Below are positions 1 through 7,907 of a stretch of 64,000 bases of DNA, in pieces. Source of the stretch: 73-13 sp035555435 (GTDB lineage: Bacteria; Actinomycetota; Actinomycetes; Actinomycetales; Microbacteriaceae); NCBI GenBank assembly GCA_035555435.1, contig DATMGN010000031.1:1-64000 (forward strand), read 5' to 3'. The translations under genes were made by a program, and so were the position numbers. The notes under the pieces are model-generated. The model saw nothing but the letters and a program-made list of their open reading frames with translations. It ran no database searches and was not told where the DNA came from. Each line of letters begins with the position of its first letter. Positions within the stretch are counted from its first letter, which is position 1.

Positions 1-1
1 C

Positions 2-352
2 GTCCTCGCCCGCTACATGCAGATCCTCTCCGACGACTTCATCAACAACGTCGGCGTGCCCGTCATCAACATCCACCACTCGTTCCTGCCCGCCTTCATC
101 GGCGCCTCCCCGTATCGCAAGGCCAAGGAGCGCGGCGTCAAACTCGTCGGCGCGACCGCGCACTACGTGACCAAGGACCTCGACGAGGGCCCCATCATCG
201 AACAGGACGTCGTGCGCGTCGACCACGCCGACACCGTCGAGATGCTCACCCGCAAGGGCGCCGAGGTCGAACGCCAGGTCCTCTCGCGCGCCGTGAAGTG
301 GCACTGCGACGACCGCGTCATCCGCAGCGGCCACCAGACCATCGTTTTCTAG
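2..352 (+). CDS. purU: Formyltetrahydrofolate deformylase, C-terminal part (5' end outside window)
   Basis: Only the last ~116 residues are inside the window; the frame is open to the left edge. PurU hydrolyses 10-formyl-THF to formate and free THF. The motif NIHHSFLPAF and the following GATAHYV...DLDEGPII stretch match the formyltransferase-fold catalytic region, which uses His and Asp. It lies 29 bp upstream of a THF-dependent O-demethylase, so its likely role here is to recycle THF loaded with methyl-derived C1 units rather than to support purine synthesis. That role is inferred from context; the family call is firm. Confidence 0.9.
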   Translation, partial: VLARYMQILSDDFINNVGVPVINIHHSFLPAFIGASPYRKAKERGVKLVGATAHYVTKDLDEGPIIEQDVVRVDHADTVEMLTRKGAEVERQVLSRAVKWHCDDRVIRSGHQTIVF

Positions 353-381
353 CACCCAACCCAGACAAGGAAGTCAGCATC

Positions 382-1800
382 ATGGCCAAGAACCTTCAGG
401 AACTGCTCGACGCGAACGGCGGCGACGCCGTCTCGCTGCTGCGCAACTCGCAGATCGGCTCCTACATTTACCCCGTCGTCCCGGCGGACTTCAGCAGCTG
501 GATCAAGGAGACGAACGCGTGGCGCAGCGACGCGGTGCTCTACGACCAGTCGCACCACATGGACAACGTGTTCCTCAAGGGCTCCGACGCGATCAAGCTC
601 ATCGAGCGCACCGCGATCAACTCCGTCGCGAACTTCCCCGTCGACAAGGCCAAGCAGTACGTGCCGACGACCGCGGCCGGCCACGTCATCGGCGACGGCA
701 TCCTGTTCCGCGAGGCCGAGGACGAGTACGTCTACGTCGGCCGCGCGCCCGCGTCGAACTGGCTCATGTACCACGGCGAGACGGGCGGCTACTCGAACCT
801 CGACATCACGGTCGACCGTCGGTCGCCGTCCCGGCCCTACGGCGACCAGGTCAACCGGAAGTACTGGCGCTTCCAGATCCAGGGCCCGGCCGCGTGGGCG
901 ATCATCGAGAAGCTCAACGGCGGTCCCGTCGAGCAACTGGGGTTCTTCAACATGTCGACGATGACGATCGGCGGCATCCAGGTGCGCACGCTGCGCCACG
1001 GCATGGCCGGCGCCCCGGGCCTGGAGCTCTGGGGCCCCTACGGCGAGAACGGCGCGAACCACCACCGCATCCGCGACCTCATCGTCGAGGCGGGCGCCGA
1101 GTTCGGCCTCCTGCCCGTCGGCAGCCGCGCCTACCCGGCCAACACGCTCGAGTCCGGCTGGATCCCGAGCCCGCTGCCCGCGATCTACACGGGCGCCGAG
1201 GAGCGCGGCTACCGCGAGTGGCTCCCCGTCGACTCCTACGAGGCGACCGGCACCCTCGCCGGGTCCTACGTCGGCAAGTCGATCGAGGATTACTACCTGA
1301 CCCCGTGGGAGCTCGGCTACGGCTCGTTCGTCAAGTTCGACCACGACTTCATCGGCGCCGACGCGCTCAAGCAGGTCGACCCGTCGACGCAGCGCAAGAA
1401 GGTCACGCTCGAGTGGAACGCGGAGGACCTCGGCAAGGTGTGGACGTCGCTGCTCAACGTCGACGGCCCGCGCTACAAGTACTTCGACCTGCCGCTCGCG
1501 AACTACGGCTCGGCGAACTACGACTCGGTGATCGACGCGGACGGCAACGTCGTCGGCTACTCGATGTTCACGGGCTACGCTGCCAACGAGCGCCGCGGAC
1601 TCTCGCTCGGCACGGTCAACCCCGACGTCCCCGTGGGCGCCGAGGTCAAGATCGTGTGGGGCGAGTCGCCCAACACGTCCAAGGCCGCGGTCGAGCCGCA
1701 CGAGCAGTTCGAGGTCCGCGCGATCGTCTCGCCGGTCCCGTACTCGACCGTCGCGCGCGAGACCTACCAGGGCGGCTGGCGCACCGGCTACTCCAACTGA
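382..1800 (+). CDS. LigM/DesA-like THF-dependent aromatic O-demethylase, copy 1
   Basis: A 472-residue GcvT-fold (aminomethyltransferase family) protein, close in length to LigM (vanillate/3-O-methylgallate demethylase, ~471 aa). Family members move the methyl ether carbon of vanillate, 3-O-methylgallate or syringate to THF, giving 5-methyl-THF and a phenol. Visible landmarks are DQSHHM (55-60), GRAP (120-123) and SRAY (248-251); from memory these hold the His, Arg and Tyr positions implicated in LigM. The ATG at 382 follows an AAGGAAG ribosome site. Its leader and first residues closely resemble those of copy 2 at 7998, so the two look like a duplication (roughly two-thirds identity by eye). 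Which methoxy substrate each takes cannot be read from sequence. Confidence 0.85.
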   Translation: MAKNLQELLDANGGDAVSLLRNSQIGSYIYPVVPADFSSWIKETNAWRSDAVLYDQSHHMDNVFLKGSDAIKLIERTAINSVANFPVDKAKQYVPTTAAGHVIGDGILFREAEDEYVYVGRAPASNWLMYHGETGGYSNLDITVDRRSPSRPYGDQVNRKYWRFQIQGPAAWAIIEKLNGGPVEQLGFFNMSTMTIGGIQVRTLRHGMAGAPGLELWGPYGENGANHHRIRDLIVEAGAEFGLLPVGSRAYPANTLESGWIPSPLPAIYTGAEERGYREWLPVDSYEATGTLAGSYVGKSIEDYYLTPWELGYGSFVKFDHDFIGADALKQVDPSTQRKKVTLEWNAEDLGKVWTSLLNVDGPRYKYFDLPLANYGSANYDSVIDADGNVVGYSMFTGYAANERRGLSLGTVNPDVPVGAEVKIVWGESPNTSKAAVEPHEQFEVRAIVSPVPYSTVARETYQGGWRTGYSN

Positions 1801-1825
1801 ACCAGCGACCGACGGGAGGGCGAGC

Positions 1826-2401
1826 ATGAGCCTGCGATACGCGCTGCTCGCCCTCCTGACGTCGGAGCCCATGACGGGCTACGACATCTCCCGGCTCTTC
1901 CAGTCCTCCGTCGGGCACGTCTGGCACGCGCCCGACTCGCAGATCTATCCCGAGTTGCGCAAGATGGAGGCCGAGGGCCTCGTCGAGGCCGAGACCGTCG
2001 ACGACTCGCGCGGCGAGAAGCGCTTCTACCGGCCCACCGAGGCCGGGATCATCGCGTTCCGCCACTGGATGGACACGCCGCTCAAGTACGCGCTCGATCG
2101 CGACCCGGCGCACCTGCGCGCCGCCTACTTCGAGTGGGCCGACCCGGCCGCAGCCAAACGGGCGATGCGGGACCACATCGAGCGCTTCGAGGACCTGCGA
2201 CTCCAGTGGCAGGGGCAGATCGACAACATCGACCACGGCACCTCACCGGTCCTCAGTCGCCGGCTCACCGGCAAGAACGAGGCAGAACGCCGGCGCATCG
2301 CCGCCTACAAGCGCTTCGCCTACGAGGGCCTCCTCGCCCGCGCCGACGCCGAGATCTCCTGGGCCCGGCGCGGCATCGACCTCATCGACGAGCTCTCCTA
2401 G
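1826..2401 (+). CDS. PadR-family transcriptional regulator
   Basis: A 191-residue protein with an N-terminal PadR winged helix (RYALLALLTSEPMTGYDISR... QIYPELRKMEAEGLVEAE) and a C-terminal helical Vir-type dimerisation domain. PadR repressors often sense phenolic acids. It follows demethylase copy 1 by 25 bp with a GGGAGGG ribosome site and is probably co-transcribed with it. A candidate target is the ATACCTAT/ATAGGTAT inverted repeat at 7908-7927, since many actinobacterial PadR-like proteins bind such AT-rich palindromes. The ligand and target are inferences. Confidence 0.85.
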   Translation: MSLRYALLALLTSEPMTGYDISRLFQSSVGHVWHAPDSQIYPELRKMEAEGLVEAETVDDSRGEKRFYRPTEAGIIAFRHWMDTPLKYALDRDPAHLRAAYFEWADPAAAKRAMRDHIERFEDLRLQWQGQIDNIDHGTSPVLSRRLTGKNEAERRRIAAYKRFAYEGLLARADAEISWARRGIDLIDELS

Positions 2402-2426
2402 TCGGGCGCCGCGCGCGGTAGCATGT

Positions 2427-2488
2427 GCGGGCGGAACGCTGAGCCCAGCACCCCGCGATCTCGGTCTTCCGACAGAAGGGGCTCAGCG
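2427..2488 (+). promoter_or_regulatory. Structured leader with possible pseudoknot before the MetE-like gene
   Basis: CGCTGAGCCC (2437-2446) is perfectly complementary to GGGCTCAGCG (2479-2488). GCGGG (2427-2431) can also pair with CCCGC (2452-2456) inside that loop, giving an H-type pseudoknot, and a small TCGG/CCGA hairpin sits at 2461-2472. The 3' arm covers the GAAGGGG ribosome-binding stretch just before the ATG at 2492, so folding would hide it. TAGCAT at 2419-2424 could be a -10 element that starts the RNA near 2430. It resembles a compact translational riboswitch but matches no class I can name with confidence; S-adenosylmethionine, S-adenosylhomocysteine or folate would be sensible ligands. 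Confidence 0.45.
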
Positions 2489-2491
2489 ACC

Positions 2492-3601
2492 ATGAGCATC
2501 AATCCGCCGTACCGCGCCGACGTCGTCGGCAGCTACCTCCGCACCGACGCGATCCACGAGGCCCGGGACGCCCACGAGGAGGGTCGCCTCTCCGACGCCG
2601 AACTCCACGCCGTGGAGGATCGCGAGATCGTCGACCTCATCGCCAAGCAGCGCGACAACGGCCTGCAGCTCGCGACCGACGGCGAGTTCCGCCGCGCGTG
2701 GTGGCATTACGACTTCTACGACGGGCTCACGAACGTCGCCGTCGTCGACTCCGACCACGGCATCCAGTTCCAGGGCGTGCAGACGAAGACGAAGGTGCTG
2801 CGCGTGACCGGGCGCATCGCGTTCCCCGCCGACCACCCGTTCCTCGACGCGGCGCGGTTCGTCATCGCGCACGCCGGCGACGCGACGCCGAAGGTCACGA
2901 TCCCCTCGCCGACCGTCCTGCACTTCCGCCTCGAGCCGGGCGCGCTTGAGGGCTCGCCGTACTCGAGCCCGGAGGAGATCTTTAACGACCTCGCGATCGC
3001 CTACCAGGACGCGATCAAGGCGTTCTACGCCATCGGGGTGCGCTACCTGCAGTTCGACGACACGGCGTGGGCGTACCTGTGCTCCGACGTCGAGCTCGAG
3101 AAGGCGCGCGCGCGCGGGCTCGACACCGAGGGCCTCGCCGAGCGCTACTCCGCGCTGCTCAACAAGGCGCTCGAGGCGAAGCCCGCCGATATGACGATCA
3201 CGACCCACGTGTGCCGCGGCAACTTCCGCTCCACCTGGATCGCCTCCGGCGGCTACGAGCCCGTCGCGAAGCACCTGCTCGCCGACACGAACTACGACGG
3301 CTACTTCCTCGAGTACGACACCGACCGCGCGGGCGGCTTCGAACCGCTGCGCTTCCTGCCGGAGGGCGACAAGACGGTCGTGCTCGGGCTCGTCACGAGC
3401 AAGTCGGGCGATCTCGAGCCCGTCGATGCGATCAAGGCGCGCATCGCCGAGGCGGCGGAGCACGCGCCGCTTCGCCAGCTCGCGCTGTCCCCCCAGTGCG
3501 GCTTCGCGAGCACGGAGGAGGGCAACATCCTCACGGAGGACCAGCAGTGGGCGAAGATCCGGGAGATCGTCGCCATCGCGCGGGACGTCTGGGGCGACTG
3601 A
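2492..3601 (+). CDS. MetE-like (cobalamin-independent) methionine synthase family protein
   Basis: A 369-residue single-domain member of the MetE C-terminal (UROD/MetE-like) fold, comparable to YxjG/YxjH proteins rather than full-length ~750-aa MetE. Zinc ligands are visible as THVCRGN and SPQCGFAS. Such proteins transfer a methyl group to homocysteine or a related thiol. Next to three enzymes that make 5-methyl-THF, it could regenerate THF directly with methionine as product. That coupling is an inference. The start at 2492 is chosen because it follows the structured leader and GAAGGGG; the upstream in-frame extension reads as non-coding. Confidence 0.8.
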   Translation: MSINPPYRADVVGSYLRTDAIHEARDAHEEGRLSDAELHAVEDREIVDLIAKQRDNGLQLATDGEFRRAWWHYDFYDGLTNVAVVDSDHGIQFQGVQTKTKVLRVTGRIAFPADHPFLDAARFVIAHAGDATPKVTIPSPTVLHFRLEPGALEGSPYSSPEEIFNDLAIAYQDAIKAFYAIGVRYLQFDDTAWAYLCSDVELEKARARGLDTEGLAERYSALLNKALEAKPADMTITTHVCRGNFRSTWIASGGYEPVAKHLLADTNYDGYFLEYDTDRAGGFEPLRFLPEGDKTVVLGLVTSKSGDLEPVDAIKARIAEAAEHAPLRQLALSPQCGFASTEEGNILTEDQQWAKIREIVAIARDVWGD

Positions 3602-3614
3602 GCCGATACCGCGC

Positions 3615-3653
3615 GGCGGTGGCGCGCCCCCGGATTGGGGGCGCGCCACCGCC
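3615..3653 (+). terminator. 17-bp perfect hairpin after the MetE-like gene
   Basis: Arms 3615-3631 and 3637-3653 are perfectly complementary around a 5-nt loop (GGATT). No T-run follows, as is common in very GC-rich actinobacteria. It sits 11 bp after the MetE-like stop codon. Confidence 0.75.
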
Positions 3654-3688
3654 GTTCGCGTGGGCGCCGGACTGCGAGAATTCTCAGA

Positions 3689-4279
3689 ATGTCCGCCACG
3701 CCGTCTGCCCCGCGATCCGGGCCGAGGATGCTGCGACCCACCTGGTGGTGGTTCATGCTCCACGGCCTGCTCGCCGTCGCGTTCGGCATCTTCACGCTCG
3801 CGACACCGCTGACCGACGAGACGGGCTTCCTGCTCGACGGCCGCGCGTTCGCGGTGCTCTGCCTCCTCGCGGGCGCGCAGGTCGCGGTGCAGGCGATCCA
3901 GGCACGGCATTTCGCGACCGGCTGGTGGGTCCTGCTCATCGTGGGCGTGCATGCGATGGGCGCGGGGGTCGCGTTCTGGACCGTGAGCTCGCTCGCGCTG
4001 CCGTACGCGCTGTTCTGGTCGATCGTGAGCTTCCTGATGCTCGAGGGGACGATCCTCGCGATCGGGCTGCTGTGGTCGCCCCTCTACCGCATGTGGGGCC
4101 TGCTCATGGGTTGCTGCATGTTCGCCGCGGCGCTCATCATGATGTTCGCGTGGCTCGCCGACCCGCAGCATTCCTTCGACATCCCGGACGCCGGCATGGG
4201 CCTCGCGGGGCTGCTCTACGGCTTCGCGGTGTTCGTCGCGGCGATGCAGGCGCGCGCGCTGTCCCACCGCCAGGCGTGA
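3689..4279 (+). CDS. HdeD-like multi-pass membrane protein
   Basis: A 196-residue hydrophobic protein with about six membrane helices (WWWFMLHGLLAVAFGIFTLA..., WWVLLIVGVHAMGAGVAF, WGLLMGCCMFAAALIMMF, GLLYGFAVFVAAM). Spacing and short loops resemble the HdeD/DUF308 family, whose function is poorly known. The ATG at 3689 gives a normal N-terminus; the upstream extension overlaps the terminator. It converges with the VOC dioxygenase gene and has no obvious tie to the aromatic genes. Confidence 0.6.
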   Translation: MSATPSAPRSGPRMLRPTWWWFMLHGLLAVAFGIFTLATPLTDETGFLLDGRAFAVLCLLAGAQVAVQAIQARHFATGWWVLLIVGVHAMGAGVAFWTVSSLALPYALFWSIVSFLMLEGTILAIGLLWSPLYRMWGLLMGCCMFAAALIMMFAWLADPQHSFDIPDAGMGLAGLLYGFAVFVAAMQARALSHRQA

Positions 4280-4312
4280 GCCGACGCCGCCGCGAAGGAG
4301 GGAGCGCGGGGG

Positions 4313-5308
4313 CTAGTGCTTGCCGGCGAGGGCGTCGGCGTCGATCTGCTCCTGGTTCTCCACGTACGGGGTGCCGTGCGTGTGGAACGTCGCGACCGTC
4401 TTCATGCCCCACGCCTGGCCCTTGGCCCGCTCCGCCTGCGACCACTCGACGACCGGCCAGTCGGGGTCGAGGATGAGGCGCGCGCCCGCGTTCGCGAACT
4501 CGATCCGGTTGCCGCCCGGCTCCCAGACGTACAGGAAGAACGTCTGGTTGATCGCGTGCTTGTAGGGGCCGTACTCGATGTACACGCCGTTCTCGAGCAT
4601 GATGTCGGCGGCCTTGAGGATGTCCTCGCGGGTGTCCGGCGAGAACGCGAGGTGGTGGAATCGTCCGCGCGATCCCGACCAGTCGTCGGAATAGACGACG
4701 TCGTACGACTTCTGGTGGAAGCGGAACCACCACGCCGCGTAGCGCCCCGAGTCGAGCCGCACGCGCTCGGACTCGCGCGCGCCCATGACGTCGCGCCAGA
4801 ACTCGCCGGACGCGTCGACGTCGGAGGCGAGGTAGTTGATGTGGTCCAGCCGTCGCGCGTTGACGCCCTTGCCGGGGTAGCGCGACGCCTGGTTCTTCAG
4901 CGCGGGGCGGTCGAGGTCGTCCGGCACGTACTTCTCGGTGTCGAAGTAGATGGCCATGAGGTGCCCGTCGGGGTCTTCGAACTCGTAGGAGGGGCCGACG
5001 CCGACCTCGGGCTCGCGCCAGCCGTGGCCGAGGCCGGACGCCTCGATTGCGGCGACGCGGCGTGCGAGCGCCTCGGGGCTGCCGGCCCGGTAGAGCGAGC
5101 GGCCGACGCCGTTGGTGTCGGACGCGGTGAGCTTGATCGTGTACAGCTCGTACTCGTCCCAGCAACGCAGATAGATGGAGTCGCCCGATTCCGCGACGAC
5201 GCGCATCGCGAGCAGCTCTTCGAAGAACCAGCGGCTCTCCTCGAACTTCGGCGTGAAGAGCTCGACCGCGCCGAGGTGGGCGAGGTCGTGCTGTGCCAGG
5301 TCAGCCAT
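4313..5308 (-). CDS. VOC-superfamily extradiol dioxygenase, candidate gallate or 3-O-methylgallate ring-cleavage enzyme
   Basis: A 331-residue two-domain type I extradiol dioxygenase. The Fe(II) triad typical of catechol 2,3-dioxygenases is present: H156 (LDHINYL), H218/H219 (RFHHLAF) and E270 (GNRIEF). It is the last gene of the galB-galC-galD-like operon and its ATG overlaps the galD-like stop by 8 bp, with an AGGAG site inside the end of galD. Characterised gallate, 3-O-methylgallate and protocatechuate 4,5-dioxygenases belong to the unrelated LigB (type II) superfamily. Context says this VOC enzyme opens gallate or 3-O-methylgallate to 4-oxalomesaconate or its methyl ester. Family call firm; substrate inferred. 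Confidence 0.85.
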   Translation of the reverse strand: MADLAQHDLAHLGAVELFTPKFEESRWFFEELLAMRVVAESGDSIYLRCWDEYELYTIKLTASDTNGVGRSLYRAGSPEALARRVAAIEASGLGHGWREPEVGVGPSYEFEDPDGHLMAIYFDTEKYVPDDLDRPALKNQASRYPGKGVNARRLDHINYLASDVDASGEFWRDVMGARESERVRLDSGRYAAWWFRFHQKSYDVVYSDDWSGSRGRFHHLAFSPDTREDILKAADIMLENGVYIEYGPYKHAINQTFFLYVWEPGGNRIEFANAGARLILDPDWPVVEWSQAERAKGQAWGMKTVATFHTHGTPYVENQEQIDADALAGKH

Positions 5309-6344
5309 GTTGTGCTCCTACCTCTCGGTCGCGTGGGTACACACGACCATCGAACAGTTTGCGCGCCGTGCGGATGCTGACGCCAGTCTCCTCGTAGCTC
5401 CCGCTCGGGTGCTCGATCCGCAGGAGCTCGCCTTCCGCGGGGAGCACCGCGAGATCGTGCCCGACCGCGCCCGCCACCCGGATGCCCGCGGCGATCGACG
5501 CCGCCATGAGGACCCCGATCGACTGGTGGACGCGGTGGGGGATGAAGATCCGCGTCGAGATCGCGCCGCCCGCAGCCGGCGCGGAGAGCAGCGCGAGCTT
5601 CGGCACGGTCTGCCCCGCGACGTCGCCGAGACCCATGAGCGCTCCCGCAGCGAGCCGCACGCGCTCGAGCTCCGCGCGCAGGTCGGCCCGCGCCTCGAGC
5701 TCCTCCGGCGTCTCGGCGCCCGTCAGTCCGAAATCCGCAGCGTCGAGGAGCACGACGGGCATCCCCGCGTCGACGAGCGTGACCGGGTGGCCCCCGACCT
5801 CGTCGACCGCGTTGCCGGTCGGCAGCGGCGGGCGGACGCGATCGAACTCGATCCGGATCGGGGCGGCGGTGCCGGGTACCCCGTCGATCGCGGTGTCGCC
5901 CGAGTACTGCGGCCGTCCGCCGGGCGTGCGGAAGGTCTCGGTCGCGAGGTCGCCCGTGTTGACGAGTCGGATCCGCAGCGTCGTCTCGCCGTCGCCGGCG
6001 GGCACCAGGCCGCGCTCGACGGCGAATGGTCCGACACCCGCGATGATGTTGCCGCAGGTCTGGGCGCTCGAGACGGTCGCCGTCTCGACGCCGACCTGCA
6101 GGAAGAGGTAGTCGAGGTCGACGCCTGGCTCGGCAGAACGCGATACGACGGCGACCTTGGATCGCAGGGGGTGCGCGCCGCCGATCCCGTCGATCTGCGT
6201 GGGGTCCGGCGTGCCCATGATCCGCAGCAGCAGGTCGTCGCGCGCGGCGGGATCCGCGGGGAGGTCCTCGGCGAGGAAGTACGCCCCCTTGGATGTCCCG
6301 CCGCGCATGAGCATGGCGGGGATGCCGTCGGAGAAATCGTCCAT
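5301..6344 (-). CDS. galD: 4-oxalomesaconate tautomerase-like protein (PrpF family)
   Basis: A 347-residue PrpF/DapF-fold isomerase. Family features are the opening MLMRGGTSKGAYF and the central AQTCGNIIAGVGPFAVE. GalD converts the keto form of 4-oxalomesaconate, the gallate ring-cleavage product, to its enol form. Its place between a GalC-like aldolase and the ring-cleavage gene supports that role over other PrpF functions such as methylcitrate-cycle aconitate isomerase. The gene starts right beside a palindromic repeat (6346-6375), which supplies most of its weak ribosome-binding region. Confidence 0.85.
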   Translation of the reverse strand: MDDFSDGIPAMLMRGGTSKGAYFLAEDLPADPAARDDLLLRIMGTPDPTQIDGIGGAHPLRSKVAVVSRSAEPGVDLDYLFLQVGVETATVSSAQTCGNIIAGVGPFAVERGLVPAGDGETTLRIRLVNTGDLATETFRTPGGRPQYSGDTAIDGVPGTAAPIRIEFDRVRPPLPTGNAVDEVGGHPVTLVDAGMPVVLLDAADFGLTGAETPEELEARADLRAELERVRLAAGALMGLGDVAGQTVPKLALLSAPAAGGAISTRIFIPHRVHQSIGVLMAASIAAGIRVAGAVGHDLAVLPAEGELLRIEHPSGSYEETGVSIRTARKLFDGRVYPRDREVGAQHG

Positions 6345-6345
6345 A

Positions 6346-6375
6346 GGTCTCGATACGGCCTGCGGCCTACTCGAC
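6346..6375. repeat. Palindromic REP-like element between galC and galD
   Basis: GGTCTCGATACGGCC is followed by TGC and then GGCCTACTCGACC, giving an imperfect hairpin. I recognise this TCGATACG...CTCGA style from dispersed intergenic repeats of Microbacteriaceae. The galC stop codon TAG (complement of 6367-6369) lies inside the element and galD starts 2 bp beyond it, so insertion appears to have set the aldolase C-terminus. Confidence 0.55.
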
Positions 6376-7065
6376 CCCCGAGTCGTAGTCGACGACCTCG
6401 ATGCCGAGCTGCTCGATGACGGGCCGCAGCCCGTTGACGTCCATCGAGATCTCGCCGGCGGCGTAGCGGGCGCGGTTGCGCAGCTCCTTCTCGGCTCGCG
6501 CCTCGGCGGCGGCGAGCGTCTGCGCCGCGAGTTCGCGCGGCACGACGGTGACGCCGTCGTCGTCGGCGACGATGACGTCGCCCGGGTTGACGACGACGCC
6601 TTCGAGGACGACCGGCACGTTGACGGAGCCGGGCGTGTCCTTGACGGTGCCCTCGGAGCTGACGAACTTCGTCCATACCGGGAACGACATATTCCGCAGC
6701 TCGCCGGTGTCGCGGACGCCGCCGGAGGTCACGTAGGCGCGGACGCCCCGGGTCTGCATCTGCGTCGCCATGAGCTCGCCGATGAAGCCGAAGGCGGAGT
6801 CGCTCGTCGGCACGACGACGATGACGTCGCCGTCGCCGGCCTGCTCGATCGCGACGTGCACCATGAGGTTGTCGCCGGGGGCGACGCTCGCGGTGACGGC
6901 CGAGCCGGAGATCGCGGCGCCCTGCTGGATCGGCCTGATGCGGTGGCCGGCGTAGCCGATCCGGCCCATCGCCTCGTGCACCGTCGCGCTGCCGTACTGC
7001 GCGAGCGCGTCGACGACGGCGCGGTCGGCGCGCGGGACGTTGGTGACGATGCGGTGTCCGGCCAT
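6367..7065 (-). CDS. galC: 4-carboxy-4-hydroxy-2-oxoadipate aldolase-like protein (RraA fold)
   Basis: A 232-residue member of the HMG/CHA aldolase family (LigK, ProA, GalC). These enzymes split 4-carboxy-4-hydroxy-2-oxoadipate into pyruvate and oxaloacetate and also decarboxylate oxaloacetate. The Arg-Asp pair that binds substrate and divalent metal is present as SGGVRDTG (R118, D119), with the usual ADDDGVTVVP strand. It starts 14 bp after galB and is co-transcribed. The ATG at 7065 begins the family-typical MAGHRIVTNVPRAD. This is the terminal step feeding the citric acid cycle. Confidence 0.88.
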   Translation of the reverse strand: MAGHRIVTNVPRADRAVVDALAQYGSATVHEAMGRIGYAGHRIRPIQQGAAISGSAVTASVAPGDNLMVHVAIEQAGDGDVIVVVPTSDSAFGFIGELMATQMQTRGVRAYVTSGGVRDTGELRNMSFPVWTKFVSSEGTVKDTPGSVNVPVVLEGVVVNPGDVIVADDDGVTVVPRELAAQTLAAAEARAEKELRNRARYAAGEISMDVNGLRPVIEQLGIEVVDYDSGVE

Positions 7066-7079
7066 GGCGTGCTCCCAGC

Positions 7080-7844
7080 TCAGTCGAGCGTGTCGGTGAC
7101 CTGCGGGTAGTAGCGCATGTACGCCTCGGCCTTGACCTCGACGGGCAGGCCGAGGTTGGGGCCGGCGTTGCGCTTGAGCTGGACGCCGCGGCGCACGGCG
7201 AGGTCGGTGTAGTACGACCACATGTGCTTCTGGGCGGGCAGCGTCTCCATCGCGGCGCGCTTGCGCTCCCAGCCGGGGGTGATGTCGAGCAGGACTTCGG
7301 GCTTGAACCCGGAGACCTCGGGCTGGTGGGGCTCGAAGAAGAAGACGGGCGGCGCGCCGATGATCTCCTCGCGCGTCGGCACGCGGCCGTCGAGCGGCAC
7401 GCCGATCGCCTGCGCCTGGACGCGCGCCTCGAGCGCCATCCGGGCGGCGGCGGGGTGGTCGCCGTTGTAGGGGTCGGAGAGGGGGTGGGTGAGCACGACA
7501 TCGGGCTGGGTTCGGCGCATGACGCGCACGAGCGCGATGATCGCCTCGTCGGATTCGCGGAGCGGATAGTCGCCGAGGTCGAGGAACTCGATCGTCGCGC
7601 CGAGCGCGTCGGCGGCGGCCTGCGCCTCGGCGGCGCGGATCGCCTTGATCTCCTCGAGCGGCTTGCCGTCGAGCCACTGGCTCGCGGACTCGCCGCGCTC
7701 CCCGTAGGAGAGGCACACGACGTGCGCCGTGCCGCCCTTGAGGACGTGGCTCGCGATGGCCCCGCCCGCACGCCAGACGAAATCTCCCGCGTGGGCGCTG
7801 ACGACGAGCATCGTCCTCGTCTCGCTCCCGATCTGCGTCGACAT
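7080..7844 (-). CDS. galB: 4-oxalomesaconate hydratase-like protein (PIG-L/LmbE fold)
   Basis: A 254-residue PIG-L family protein. It does not carry the usual HPDD deacetylase motif but SAHAGDFVWRAGG (17-29), which matches my recollection of the GalB-type hydratase signature; the later HPLSDPYNGDHPAA also fits. GalB hydrates 4-oxalomesaconate to 4-carboxy-4-hydroxy-2-oxoadipate. It is first in the reverse-strand operon, and the long leader upstream contains two palindromes, so the ATG at 7844 is preferred over in-frame codons further upstream. GAAGGAGC provides the ribosome site. Confidence 0.85.
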   Translation of the reverse strand: MSTQIGSETRTMLVVSAHAGDFVWRAGGAIASHVLKGGTAHVVCLSYGERGESASQWLDGKPLEEIKAIRAAEAQAAADALGATIEFLDLGDYPLRESDEAIIALVRVMRRTQPDVVLTHPLSDPYNGDHPAAARMALEARVQAQAIGVPLDGRVPTREEIIGAPPVFFFEPHQPEVSGFKPEVLLDITPGWERKRAAMETLPAQKHMWSYYTDLAVRRGVQLKRNAGPNLGLPVEVKAEAYMRYYPQVTDTLD

Positions 7845-7879
7845 GGTGCTCCTTCGGCCCGGCGATGCCGGCTCAATCA

Positions 7880-7893
7880 GATTGTAGACAATC
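7880..7893. promoter_or_regulatory. GntR/FCD-type operator, site 1
   Basis: GATTGT-AG-ACAATC is a perfect 6+2+6 palindrome in the divergent promoter region between galB and demethylase copy 2. It is identical in both arms to the site at 11815-11828 before the importer. TTGTNNACAA cores are typical of FCD-subfamily GntR regulators, and one is encoded at 16709-17341. Confidence 0.65.
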
Positions 7894-7907
7894 TCCTCGG
7901 CAACAAG

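Noticed and set aside
349..1872. Long reverse-strand open frame of about 500 codons opposite demethylase copy 1
   Set aside because: Arg/Asp/Val-rich translation with no domain; it is the usual antisense shadow of a GC-rich gene. The same applies to 2483-4267, 12582-13379, 32738-35020 and similar frames.
5301..6344. PrpF-family protein as methylcitrate-cycle aconitate isomerase
   Set aside because: No prpB, prpC or acnD neighbours; GalB- and GalC-like genes adjoin it instead.
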